In this document: positions 1 to 6,101 of the stretch, one piece after another
Layout: every line of letters begins with the position of its first letter
How positions within the stretch are numbered: position 1 is the first letter of the stretch
NCBI GenBank assembly: GCA_963843065.1
Contig: CAWJKX010000141.1
Coordinates: 1-11,592 of the forward strand
DNA: 11,592 nucleotides
Direction of reading: 5' to 3'
From: JAGVPT01 sp963843065
Lineage (GTDB): Bacteria; Bacteroidota; Ignavibacteria; UBA10030; UBA8401
The notes under the pieces: model-generated
Told to the model about the DNA's origin: nothing
Seen by the model: only the letters and a program-made list of their open reading frames with translations
The model's database searches: none
Program-made: the position numbers and the translations under genes

Positions 1-44
1 TGTAGTGTGCAACAGAAACTATTCCGTTGAATGGTTGACTCTGA

Positions 45-65
45 ATTCCGCGTCAAGCACGGAAT
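45..65. repeat. Short palindrome of dispersed-repeat type
   Basis: ATTCCG (45-50) and CGGAAT (60-65) surround CGTCAAGCA. The sequence resembles a class of intergenic palindromes of the form ATTCCG-N9-CGGAATGACA. No second copy is in the window, so its repetitive nature is inferred. Confidence 0.3.
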
Positions 66-81
66 GACATGCTTTTTCTTC

Positions 82-104
82 CCATCAACCTCGATCTTTG
101 ATGG
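82..104. terminator. Weak hairpin downstream of the DUF2279-like gene
   Basis: CCATCAA (82-88) and TTGATGG (98-104) are perfect 7-base arms around a 9-base loop, 42 bases past the stop. On the minus strand the hairpin is followed by an A-rich rather than T-rich run, so it is not a standard intrinsic terminator. Confidence 0.25.
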
Positions 105-145
105 TGTCGTTTACTCTCCCCCCTCTTCGCACGGCAAACATCATC

Positions 146-1063
146 CTATAGATAAATCCCGTACCAAATGACGGAGGGGCTGAGTCTTACGGCCGGCATT
201 GGCAGGTGTATATAGTTAAGGAACTTCCACACTTTTCGGAGTAACGGCGAGTCGCCGGGGAGCTTCCGCAAATCGACGTCGAGCGCCAGATACAGACCAG
301 CGGATGGGTTGCCGCTCTGCAATCCTTGTACCGTTCGCCCGACAGCAAGACCGATGATCGAAGGCCAATAATCCCGGAGATTTTCCGGCAGCAGATCGTG
401 GACGGTAATTCCCATCCAAAATTTTTGCCCTTCATTGTCTTCAAGAAAACTCGGCTGCGTCTGGCCTGCCGCGAGAACGTTATTCTTGGATGCAACGTAC
501 GAAAATTTTGGCGTGAAACTGTTCAGCGATGGGACATAATACTGCGCGACCGGGTACCCCGCCCCCAACACATTGGCCAACTCTTTGACAGGGTCGAATC
601 CAATGTAATTAACATGCCCGTCTTCTATCTTCATGAAAGTAAAAAACGCGAGGGAAGTTGCCGCTCCATAGACAACTGCATCCCGGTCATCATAGCCTGC
701 CCATGAAAGTCCCATTGTAGAAATTACGTTTCCCATTGCGCTTCCGTAAAAATGAAGAAGCTTATCCTGATTTCGAGCAGCAAAATCTTGACGAAAAAAA
801 AACGACGTGTAATGCTCCTTCCACAGCGGTTCGTACCGGGCGAAATAGACTGCAACCCCGCTTGCTAAGACTGTGCTGCCAAAAACAGAAAGCCGTGTTA
901 TGCTGATTTGAGATGAATCCGCAGGCATTGTATTTATTTTTTGTGGTTGTGGTACGACAAGACCGGTTGGCAGAAAGCAGCAGATTATCAAAAAACGGAT
1001 GCTGAAACAACGCATCTCCTCGCCGCTTGTTGTGGAGAAAAGCCTTCTTGTCAGGATTTCCAT
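146..1063 (-). CDS. DUF2279-like envelope protein, function unknown
   Basis: A 305-residue protein that I match by eye to the DUF2279 family of predicted periplasmic or outer-membrane proteins, which has no established reaction. Residues 20-37 form a hydrophobic signal-peptide-like stretch after an Arg-containing n-region, and a second hydrophobic stretch lies near residues 58-74. The family-like core is the DKLLHF motif at 100-105, followed by small and aromatic residues, and the GFDPVKELANVLGAG motif at 155-169. The C-terminus is aromatic and ends in WYGIYL. The first ATG (1061-1063) is preceded by AAGG with a 7-base spacer. The alternative ATG at codon 17 has GAGGAG directly against it, which is too close. 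The gene stands 381 bases downstream of the kinase-dead hybrid, so it is probably a separate unit. The Shine-Dalgarno lies inside a perfect inverted repeat (1071-1096). Family assignment is moderate; the role is unknown. Confidence 0.75.
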   Translation of the reverse strand: MEILTRRLFSTTSGEEMRCFSIRFLIICCFLPTGLVVPQPQKINTMPADSSQISITRLSVFGSTVLASGVAVYFARYEPLWKEHYTSFFFRQDFAARNQDKLLHFYGSAMGNVISTMGLSWAGYDDRDAVVYGAATSLAFFTFMKIEDGHVNYIGFDPVKELANVLGAGYPVAQYYVPSLNSFTPKFSYVASKNNVLAAGQTQPSFLEDNEGQKFWMGITVHDLLPENLRDYWPSIIGLAVGRTVQGLQSGNPSAGLYLALDVDLRKLPGDSPLLRKVWKFLNYIHLPMPAVRLSPSVIWYGIYL

Positions 1064-1070
1064 TAATTTG

Positions 1071-1096
1071 CCTTATTGTTCACATTTGCAATAAGG
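1071..1096 (-). promoter_or_regulatory. Inverted repeat covering the ribosome binding site of the DUF2279-like gene
   Basis: Perfect 8-base arms CCTTATTG (1071-1078) and CAATAAGG (1089-1096) surround a 10-base loop. On the minus strand the AAGG at 1074-1071 is the best Shine-Dalgarno for the ATG at 1063. An RNA hairpin here would hide the ribosome binding site, while as DNA the dyad could be an operator. The symmetry is seen directly; the function is inferred. Confidence 0.5.
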
Positions 1097-1236
1097 AATT
1101 TCATGAACTACTATTCGTTCACTGTATCCAAAAATCCAGAAGTCTCAAATCTTAGCTTTGACGTTGTTCCTGTTCTATGCACATTGAACCGGCTAGTGCT
1201 GTTTCTAGAAGCTATCTCAAAAATGAACTATCGCCG

Positions 1237-1276
1237 ACCCTTCGACGCGTCCCCCAAAGGGGGACTTGCTCAGGGT
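1237..1276. repeat. REP-like palindrome 1
   Basis: The inner stem GTCCCCC (1249-1255) pairs perfectly with GGGGGAC (1259-1265) around an AAA loop. An outer pair ACCCT (1237-1241) and AGGGT (1272-1276) encloses it. The flanks (CCTTCGACG, GCTCAGGGTGA) resemble the dispersed palindromes seen between genes in many bacterial genomes. There is no T-run on either side, so it is a poor intrinsic terminator, although it could stabilise a 3' end. Confidence 0.6.
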
Positions 1277-1290
1277 GAACAAATGCCCGT

Positions 1291-1332
1291 TCATCCTGAG
1301 TAAGCGAACGGAGTGAGCGCATCGAAGGATGA
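1291..1332. repeat. REP-like palindrome 2
   Basis: TCATCCT (1291-1297) pairs with AGGATGA (1326-1332), and GCG (1304-1306) pairs with CGC (1318-1320) inside. The sequence has the look of the TCATCCTGAG...CGAAGGATGA class of dispersed palindromes. It lies 14 bases from palindrome 1, so the two form a composite element. Copies elsewhere in the genome are expected but cannot be checked here. Confidence 0.6.
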
Positions 1333-1444
1333 CGATAGATAACAAAATGCAATATTTGTTTTGGGAAGCGGCACTGGATTTCCAGCTCGGTCGTCGCGCT
1401 TTGACAACTCCAGAGCGTGCGGACACCCGCTCGGATCGGCCGCT

Positions 1445-3814
1445 TCATACACGATCCAGTGTCTTTCTCACAGATGCCAGCAGCTCATCGAGTAAAAAGG
1501 GCTTTTCAAGAACGTCGCATACTCCCATGTTCAGCAGGTGAAATTTTTCCTTCAAGTCGATCGCACCGGTTGCAAGGATCAGTTTCGTTGCAGGGTCAAG
1601 CTCACGGAGTTTATGAAACAACTCTTCGCCGTTCATTTTGGGCATCATGTAGTCGCTCACAACGAGATCGATTTCCCCCCGATGTTCAACGAAGGCAGCG
1701 ATCGCCTCTTCTCCATTCCCCGCCGAAAAGACACGGTATCCAAGCGACGAGAACCCCTGTTGATAAATCTGCCGGAATGATTCTTCATCATCGACGACCA
1801 AAATGCACTCATTTCCCGTCTGCGAAGCGTCCGACGACGGCGTCTTTTCCTCGATTGGCTGAGGATTTTCCAGCGGCAGGTATATCGAGATTGTGGTCCC
1901 GGCACCTTTCCCGCTTCCAACATCTACGAATCCTTTATGGGAACGGACAATGCTATAAGCGACCGACAAGCGCAACCCGGCGTTATGATCCCTCTCCTTT
2001 GAATTGAAGAACGGCTCAAAGATGCGGCGCGCCGAGTATTCGTCCAGTTCATTTCCATTGTCGCTCACGGCAATCAGCACATAGTCTCTCTTCTCCGCAG
2101 ACGGGAATTTCTGCCTCACAATTTCCTCCGGAGCGACGGACGTTTGAATTTCGATTCGCCCCCCGGCGGGCATGCGGGATTGTGCCGCGAGTGCAAAGTT
2201 CACAATCGCTTGATGCATCTGATGGATATCGCCGCGCACGACAGCTTCATCATTTTCCGACGAGACGGCAAGCGAGATTCCCGGGGACAAAGCACTTTCC
2301 AGTATTCTTGCTGCCTGGTGAACAAACTTTGTAACGTGGACCGGCCTTGCATCACTCTCTTTCGAACGAGCGAAAACAAGGAGGTCATCCGCCAATTCGG
2401 CGGTGCGCTTTGACTCTCGAAAGATGATATTCATATACTCAACGAGTGTTGGGCTGGCAGCAGCCTTCTTGTTTAGGATTTCTGCTGAATTCATTACAAT
2501 GCCCGCGATATTCTTGAGCGTGTTGCCTATGCCGACCGCGAAGTCTCCGAGCGCATCCATCTTCTGGACTTGCTGCGATTCGAGTTCATGCCGTCTTCTT
2601 TCCGATACGTCGCGGAAAATGCTCAGGAGCAGTTTCTTCCCGTTCGCAATCGAGAAAAACGAATGGCTTACCTCTACAGGGATCTCCCTTCCATCCGATC
2701 GTATCATGACCTGGGAAGCGGGCATCTTCAACGTACCTGCGTTGAATTGGGCTCGAAATGCCGAACTTCCACTGTAGCGTACCTCGAGATTGTCGTCCCC
2801 GGCGTTGTAATCGCGCAGCAGTTCCTCGTACGAACTCTCGACCAGATCGCAGTATGCAGAATTCACCATAACAATCCGACCGTAACGATCCATCACCCGC
2901 AGCGCATCTGCGGATTTTTCGAAGATTGTCCGGAAATGTTCTTCGCTCGACCGCAAATCCGACGCAGCCTTTTTCAATTTTTTTAGGTCGCCTCGCAGTT
3001 CTCGAAAAATCACGAACACAATAACGGTCAATCCGGCACAGACTATTCCCGTAAAAATTCGCTCAGTGTCCCAAAACATATAATCCGGGTCCGAAATATC
3101 GGCGCTGAAAATTCCTTCGTAACCGGGAACAGCTTTTTGAACACGGAGAAACGCCGCAGCGCTGGGAAAACCGGTCGATGCAATTCTCTCCCCCGAAAGA
3201 GAGAAGAGAGAAGCTTCGCATCCCTCAACAGGATGACGGCGCAACGCCTCGCCGAGAATATTATCCGCTGAATAAAGAAGAATAATCGGAGAACTCGTAA
3301 TGCCGCTTCTCCGTATCGGAATAAATGCGGCAAAATAGAATTGGCTGCCGAACTTAAGCGGCTTTGAGAACCGGGCGAATCGCGTCGCGCTCCGGCGAGC
3401 CAGAGCAGTGTCCCTTTTTATCAATGGCCATAAAATCTCGGCCATTGTCGAATCTTTTACGTTTGTTGTCGAATCCTTTGCGGCCCTGAAATAAAACGGC
3501 GTGTCATTTTCCTTCATCACGGCAAGAACTTCCGGATGCCTCGCAAGGAAATCCGCTGCCGCGTTACGATCCCAGTTTTCCGCCTCACGTTCTTCCCCCC
3601 GAATCAGAAAATATCTTTCATCCTCCATCAGAATCGACTGAACCTCATATCCGACGAGTTCCAGTTCGCGGCTGACACGGAATCGTTCGTGCTCAACGCT
3701 CGTGCTCCACAGAGAATAGAACAGAACGGTGAACACTGCGCCAAAGGAAAGTGCAAATGCCGTCGGGTAGAAGTATTTTTGAAGATTGTGAGTTATTGCA
3801 CTCCTTTTCTTCAT
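1445..3814 (-). CDS. Membrane hybrid histidine pseudokinase (PAS, degenerate HisKA/HATPase, intact REC)
   Basis: A 789-residue protein. Transmembrane helices at about 15-37 and 253-271 flank a periplasmic sensor of about 215 residues that I cannot assign to a family. A PAS domain follows (about 285-405), then HisKA-like (415-485), HATPase-like (525-648) and receiver (668-789) domains. Aligned without gaps to the neighbouring hybrid kinase (6102-9525), the phospho-accepting His is Asn431 (codon AAC at 2522-2524). The N-box Asn is Ala543, the G1 motif DxGxG reads DNGNE (585-589), and the glycine-rich G2 box reads DHNAGLRL (609-616). Autophosphorylation is therefore unlikely. The receiver keeps the acidic pair Asp675/Asp676, phospho-acceptor Asp721, Thr749 and Lys771. 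The start is supported by GGAGG six bases upstream. The uninterrupted 789-codon frame argues that the protein is maintained. Likely role (inferred): a membrane-tethered receiver phosphorylated by another kinase, or an allosteric partner as for DivL. Confidence 0.9.
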   Translation of the reverse strand: MKKRSAITHNLQKYFYPTAFALSFGAVFTVLFYSLWSTSVEHERFRVSRELELVGYEVQSILMEDERYFLIRGEEREAENWDRNAAADFLARHPEVLAVMKENDTPFYFRAAKDSTTNVKDSTMAEILWPLIKRDTALARRSATRFARFSKPLKFGSQFYFAAFIPIRRSGITSSPIILLYSADNILGEALRRHPVEGCEASLFSLSGERIASTGFPSAAAFLRVQKAVPGYEGIFSADISDPDYMFWDTERIFTGIVCAGLTVIVFVIFRELRGDLKKLKKAASDLRSSEEHFRTIFEKSADALRVMDRYGRIVMVNSAYCDLVESSYEELLRDYNAGDDNLEVRYSGSSAFRAQFNAGTLKMPASQVMIRSDGREIPVEVSHSFFSIANGKKLLLSIFRDVSERRRHELESQQVQKMDALGDFAVGIGNTLKNIAGIVMNSAEILNKKAAASPTLVEYMNIIFRESKRTAELADDLLVFARSKESDARPVHVTKFVHQAARILESALSPGISLAVSSENDEAVVRGDIHQMHQAIVNFALAAQSRMPAGGRIEIQTSVAPEEIVRQKFPSAEKRDYVLIAVSDNGNELDEYSARRIFEPFFNSKERDHNAGLRLSVAYSIVRSHKGFVDVGSGKGAGTTISIYLPLENPQPIEEKTPSSDASQTGNECILVVDDEESFRQIYQQGFSSLGYRVFSAGNGEEAIAAFVEHRGEIDLVVSDYMMPKMNGEELFHKLRELDPATKLILATGAIDLKEKFHLLNMGVCDVLEKPFLLDELLASVRKTLDRV

Positions 3815-3912
3815 TTGCGGCCTCCGTTTATGGTCGCATCAACGTGCTTTGAGAATGTGGCCGCAGAGTTTTTCATAACACCCGGGGAAAACACCATGTG
3901 TGAAAGTTGCAT
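3811..3912 (-). CDS. Possible 33-residue leader ORF coupled to the pseudokinase
   Basis: An ATG at 3912 has AAGG seven bases upstream and opens a 33-codon frame ending in TGA at 3813-3811, which overlaps the pseudokinase ATG (3814-3812) as ATGA. The peptide begins MQLSHMVFSPGVMKN and ends INGGRK, with no recognisable domain. The stop/start overlap suggests translational coupling. However, the pseudokinase has its own good Shine-Dalgarno (GGAGG) within this ORF, so the ORF may be chance. Confidence 0.3.
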   Translation of the reverse strand: MQLSHMVFSPGVMKNSAATFSKHVDATINGGRK

Positions 3913-4143
3913 CGATATGCCTTACAATGTAAACTTTTAATTGTCCGCTACATCGAGCAGAGGCTGGATTGCCCGGATGTAACTGCAAGGCGGTTTACAA
4001 GCGCGCTGACAAAATGTTTTACGCCGGTCAATTCTCAAAGAAGCAGACGACATTCATCCTTTTTCGAAGTATGAGACGCGATCCGCCGATTCCTTGAATC
4101 TCTTATTGTCAGCCCTTGCGACCATGCCGATATGTTTTTTTCT
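3815..4143. other. Intergenic region upstream of the pseudokinase
   Basis: This 329-base gap lies between the histidine-only membrane protein and the pseudokinase. It holds the possible 33-codon leader ORF (3811-3912) and an 11-base dyad TTACAATGTAA (3922-3932) beside that ORF's AAGG. On the minus strand an AT-rich stretch with TTTACA (3933-3928) could be part of a promoter, but I cannot fit a matching -10 element. The frame of the preceding gene stays open for 29 codons past its TGA (to 4054). I see no terminator. Confidence 0.5.
3922..3932. promoter_or_regulatory. Short perfect dyad upstream of the pseudokinase leader
   Basis: TTACAATGTAA is a perfect 5+1+5 palindrome that overlaps the first bases of the AAGG ribosome binding site of the possible leader ORF. 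It has the size of a half-operator for a dimeric regulator, but such short dyads occur by chance. Confidence 0.25.
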
Positions 4144-4698
4144 TCATTCAACTTTGTCGGGAACAGCCATCGCACCGATTGTATTGCAGACCTGCTCGAT
4201 TTCATACTTCCGCGTTTCACTAAAATTTTTCAACACCTGTGCAATTCGTTTCGATTCTTTTTCTATCGAATTGATATCCACCGTCAGTTCCTGCGATAGC
4301 TGCACCGTCCGTCTGACCTTGCCGAGGGTAAGCGCTATAATGGCAAGCGGATTATTAACTTGATGCTGCAAACCCAATACCACTTCCCGCATTGTAGAAA
4401 GTTGGGTTTCTTTTGTCTGCAATTCTTGTTCTTTAATTAATCTTTGAGTTTCGCTTTCGTGAAGTCTTGCGCGAATGTGCAATACTTTTACCCACGTCAT
4501 TGCCAGAAGCCACATGAAAGGAAGGGCGTTGAACAATTCCAGAACATCATAAACGGTTACTGCTGTGTGCTTTGCAATGATAAAAAGCCTAATCATCACC
4601 ATGAATAAATACATATAGATAATATAACCGGAAATGACAGCCGGATATTTTGTCGGCAATTCTCTGATCGAACGGAAAAGTTTGATGAGTGTTTTCAT
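4144..4698 (-). CDS. Small membrane protein with HisKA-like phosphotransfer domain and no ATPase domain
   Basis: A 184-residue protein. Two hydrophobic segments (about 20-42 and 52-72) are followed by a charged, coiled-coil-like linker (75-105). A HisKA-type dimerisation helix follows, with its H-box GLQHQVNNPLAII at 109-121 and candidate phospho-accepting His112. The second helix ends near 168, and the protein stops at 184, where a kinase would begin its HATPase domain. None of the minus-strand frames down to the pseudokinase shows N, G1 or G2 boxes, so this is not a simple frameshifted kinase. It may accept phosphate from another kinase in trans, as histidine phosphotransfer proteins do, or sequester a partner by heterodimerising (both inferred). 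The residue after His is Gln rather than the usual Glu or Asp, which may lower self-catalysis. AAGGAG lies 14 bases from this ATG but eight bases from an upstream ATG that encodes only Met-Leu-stop. Confidence 0.8.
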   Translation of the reverse strand: MKTLIKLFRSIRELPTKYPAVISGYIIYMYLFMVMIRLFIIAKHTAVTVYDVLELFNALPFMWLLAMTWVKVLHIRARLHESETQRLIKEQELQTKETQLSTMREVVLGLQHQVNNPLAIIALTLGKVRRTVQLSQELTVDINSIEKESKRIAQVLKNFSETRKYEIEQVCNTIGAMAVPDKVE

Positions 4699-4718
4699 AA
4701 CATGTGAAGCGCTCCTTT
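4695..4718 (-). promoter_or_regulatory. Ribosome binding site with two-codon mini-ORF overlapping the start
   Basis: On the minus strand AAGGAG is followed by eight bases and then ATG TTA TGA (4703-4695). The TGA of this Met-Leu-stop ORF overlaps the start ATG of the membrane protein (4698-4696) as ATGA. The ideally spaced start is thus that of the mini-ORF, and the real gene would be reached by reinitiation or by a long-spaced Shine-Dalgarno. Sequence fact; functional meaning inferred. Confidence 0.4.
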
Positions 4719-4865
4719 TAGTGTTTCAGTGTGTCAGAGAAACGATTTCGTGCCTTAGTGACTTAGTTGCCCATAAAAGTTATTTTCCAGCAACCTGCTA
4801 GAAATGCGGCCGATAAGTTCGACTCTGGGCTTTTTCTCCGTGGTTCCCCGAGCCGCCTTTGTGTC

Positions 4866-4918
4866 TCTCTGTGAAACAGTTCTTTTGCGACACAGAGTGG
4901 CACCGAGATTCACAGAGA
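4866..4918. repeat. Inverted repeat within a CACAGAG-type low-complexity repeat
   Basis: TCTCTGTGAA (4866-4875) and TTCACAGAGA (4909-4918) are perfect 10-base inverted arms 33 bases apart. The interval also contains CACAGAG and CACCGAG variants. The gap 4699-4940 contains further short ACTAAG/ACTGAA-like repeats (4715-4770). It lies between the REC-kinase and the histidine-only protein and contains no gene. Confidence 0.5.
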
Positions 4919-4940
4919 AAATGGGTCTTCGACCGGATCT

Positions 4941-6053
4941 CTAGTCGCTTATTTCTTTCAATAACCTTATCCTTACGGTCGTACCTATTTTCTCTGCATT
5001 TTCAATCGTGAGGCTCCCGCCATAGAGTTCTGCAAGGGTTTTTGCGATAACCAGTCCAAGACCTGCCCCTTGCTGCTCATAATGACGGCGTTCAAATTGT
5101 TGGAATGCGGCGACGTTACCTATTTGCTCCTGAGACATACCGCGGCCTTCATCCCGCACTATTATCGTTACCTCGTCGTTAACTTCCTCGCTCGAAATAT
5201 ATATCTTCGTTCCAGGTTCCGAGAATTTTAACGCGTTGTTAATGATCTCCTCAATGATCTTTGTCAGATGCTGTGACGCTATTTTTACCGAAAGTTCATC
5301 GACTGCAATGAGAATTGAATCCGGGCGCTTCTGGGCCGCTGCTTCCTGTTCCGCGGCCGACCGGACGACCTCACGCAATAATGTCGCTGATTCCCGGCGC
5401 ATTGTCGCGATGCTGTTTTGATCGTTCATCCAAAACTGTAATTCTCCGAAGAGAATCATGTTTTCCAACAAATGATGGAGCCGCCGTCCCGATTTATGAA
5501 TGAACGCGCCGATCTCTTTTATTTCCTCAGCGGGCAGACCGCTTTCTTCCTGCAGAATCTGAGCATACCCGAGTATGGCGTGCAGGGGAGTGCGAAATTC
5601 ATGCGGCAGAGACCGTACAATACTTGTTTTAATGTCGTCAAAGTGTGATTCATAATATTTTTGCAATCCTTTTTTTTGAATGAGTCGCGCCTTTATTGCA
5701 CTGATAAGGTCCCCAGAGGTAAATGGTTTTGTGAGATAGTCGTCTGCACCAAGCTGCATTCCTTGCCGCATATCGCTCTTTTCCGCATTGCCTGTCAAAA
5801 AAATAAACGGGATCGCGGCACATTCGGGATCCTCTTTCAATATGCCGAGTAATGTGTGGCCATCCATCTTCGGCATCTTAATGTCGCAGAGGACCAGGTC
5901 CGGGTGATGTATTTTTACAGCCGTCAAACCATCCAGGCCGTTGATTGCCTCGATAGTGTCATAGCCTATCGTGTTGAGTGTTGCCGATATCATCGTGCGG
6001 TAATCCTCGTCGTCGTCAATAACGAGTATCTTTTGTGCCGGAATGTGAACCAT
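4941..6053 (-). CDS. REC-HisKA-HATPase hybrid histidine kinase, cytoplasmic
   Basis: A 370-residue soluble kinase with an N-terminal receiver (about 7-125). It has an acidic cluster at Asp13-Asp15, phospho-acceptor Asp57 in CDIKMP, Thr87 and Lys109. A HisKA domain carries the H-box LPHEFRTPLHAILGY with His151. The HATPase domain has N-box NNALKF (Asn273), G1 DEGRGM (Asp301), an F-box-like FQQFER and G2 GAGLGL near 330. All catalytic residues are present, so it should be active. I choose the second ATG (6053): AAGGAG sits seven bases upstream of it and actually lies inside the longer frame that begins at 6077. There is no membrane segment. It follows the large hybrid kinase by 48 bases, probably in the same operon. 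A receiver ahead of a kinase usually lets phosphorylation from another kinase control activity. It is the nearest intact kinase to the histidine-only and kinase-dead proteins downstream. Confidence 0.92.
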   Translation of the reverse strand: MVHIPAQKILVIDDDEDYRTMISATLNTIGYDTIEAINGLDGLTAVKIHHPDLVLCDIKMPKMDGHTLLGILKEDPECAAIPFIFLTGNAEKSDMRQGMQLGADDYLTKPFTSGDLISAIKARLIQKKGLQKYYESHFDDIKTSIVRSLPHEFRTPLHAILGYAQILQEESGLPAEEIKEIGAFIHKSGRRLHHLLENMILFGELQFWMNDQNSIATMRRESATLLREVVRSAAEQEAAAQKRPDSILIAVDELSVKIASQHLTKIIEEIINNALKFSEPGTKIYISSEEVNDEVTIIVRDEGRGMSQEQIGNVAAFQQFERRHYEQQGAGLGLVIAKTLAELYGGSLTIENAEKIGTTVRIRLLKEISD

Positions 6054-6101
6054 TGGATTACTCCTTCCGCTTTTCATTGTGCTGTGTTTCTTGTACGCTC
6101 A

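Larger units (their letters stand above)
1064..1444. other. Intergenic region with palindromic repeats, no gene seen
   Basis: This 381-base gap separates the kinase-dead hybrid from the DUF2279-like gene. It holds, from left to right, the inverted repeat over the ribosome binding site (1071-1096), two back-to-back REP-like palindromes (1237-1276 and 1291-1332), and a minor CTGGA-TT-TCCAG dyad near 1374-1385. I see no convincing T-run terminator or consensus promoter. Short open frames here are produced by the palindromes. Confidence 0.6.

Noticed and set aside
326..706. Plus-strand open frame of 126 codons inside the DUF2279-like gene
   Set aside because: It is antisense to a gene with a signal peptide and family-like motifs, and its protein shows no domain.
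1212..1448. Overlapping minus-strand frames of 69 and 78 codons between the pseudokinase and the DUF2279-like gene
   Set aside because: They are created by the REP-like palindromes, have no ribosome binding site and no recognisable protein.
4035..4220. Minus-strand 61-codon frame as a frameshifted ATPase domain of the His-only protein
   Set aside because: Its translation has no N-box or glycine boxes and overlaps the gene's own C-terminus in another frame.
6054..6077. Upstream ATG (6077) as start of the REC-kinase
   Set aside because: The perfect Shine-Dalgarno AAGGAG for the ATG at 6053 lies inside this extension, and the extra eight residues precede the normal receiver start.
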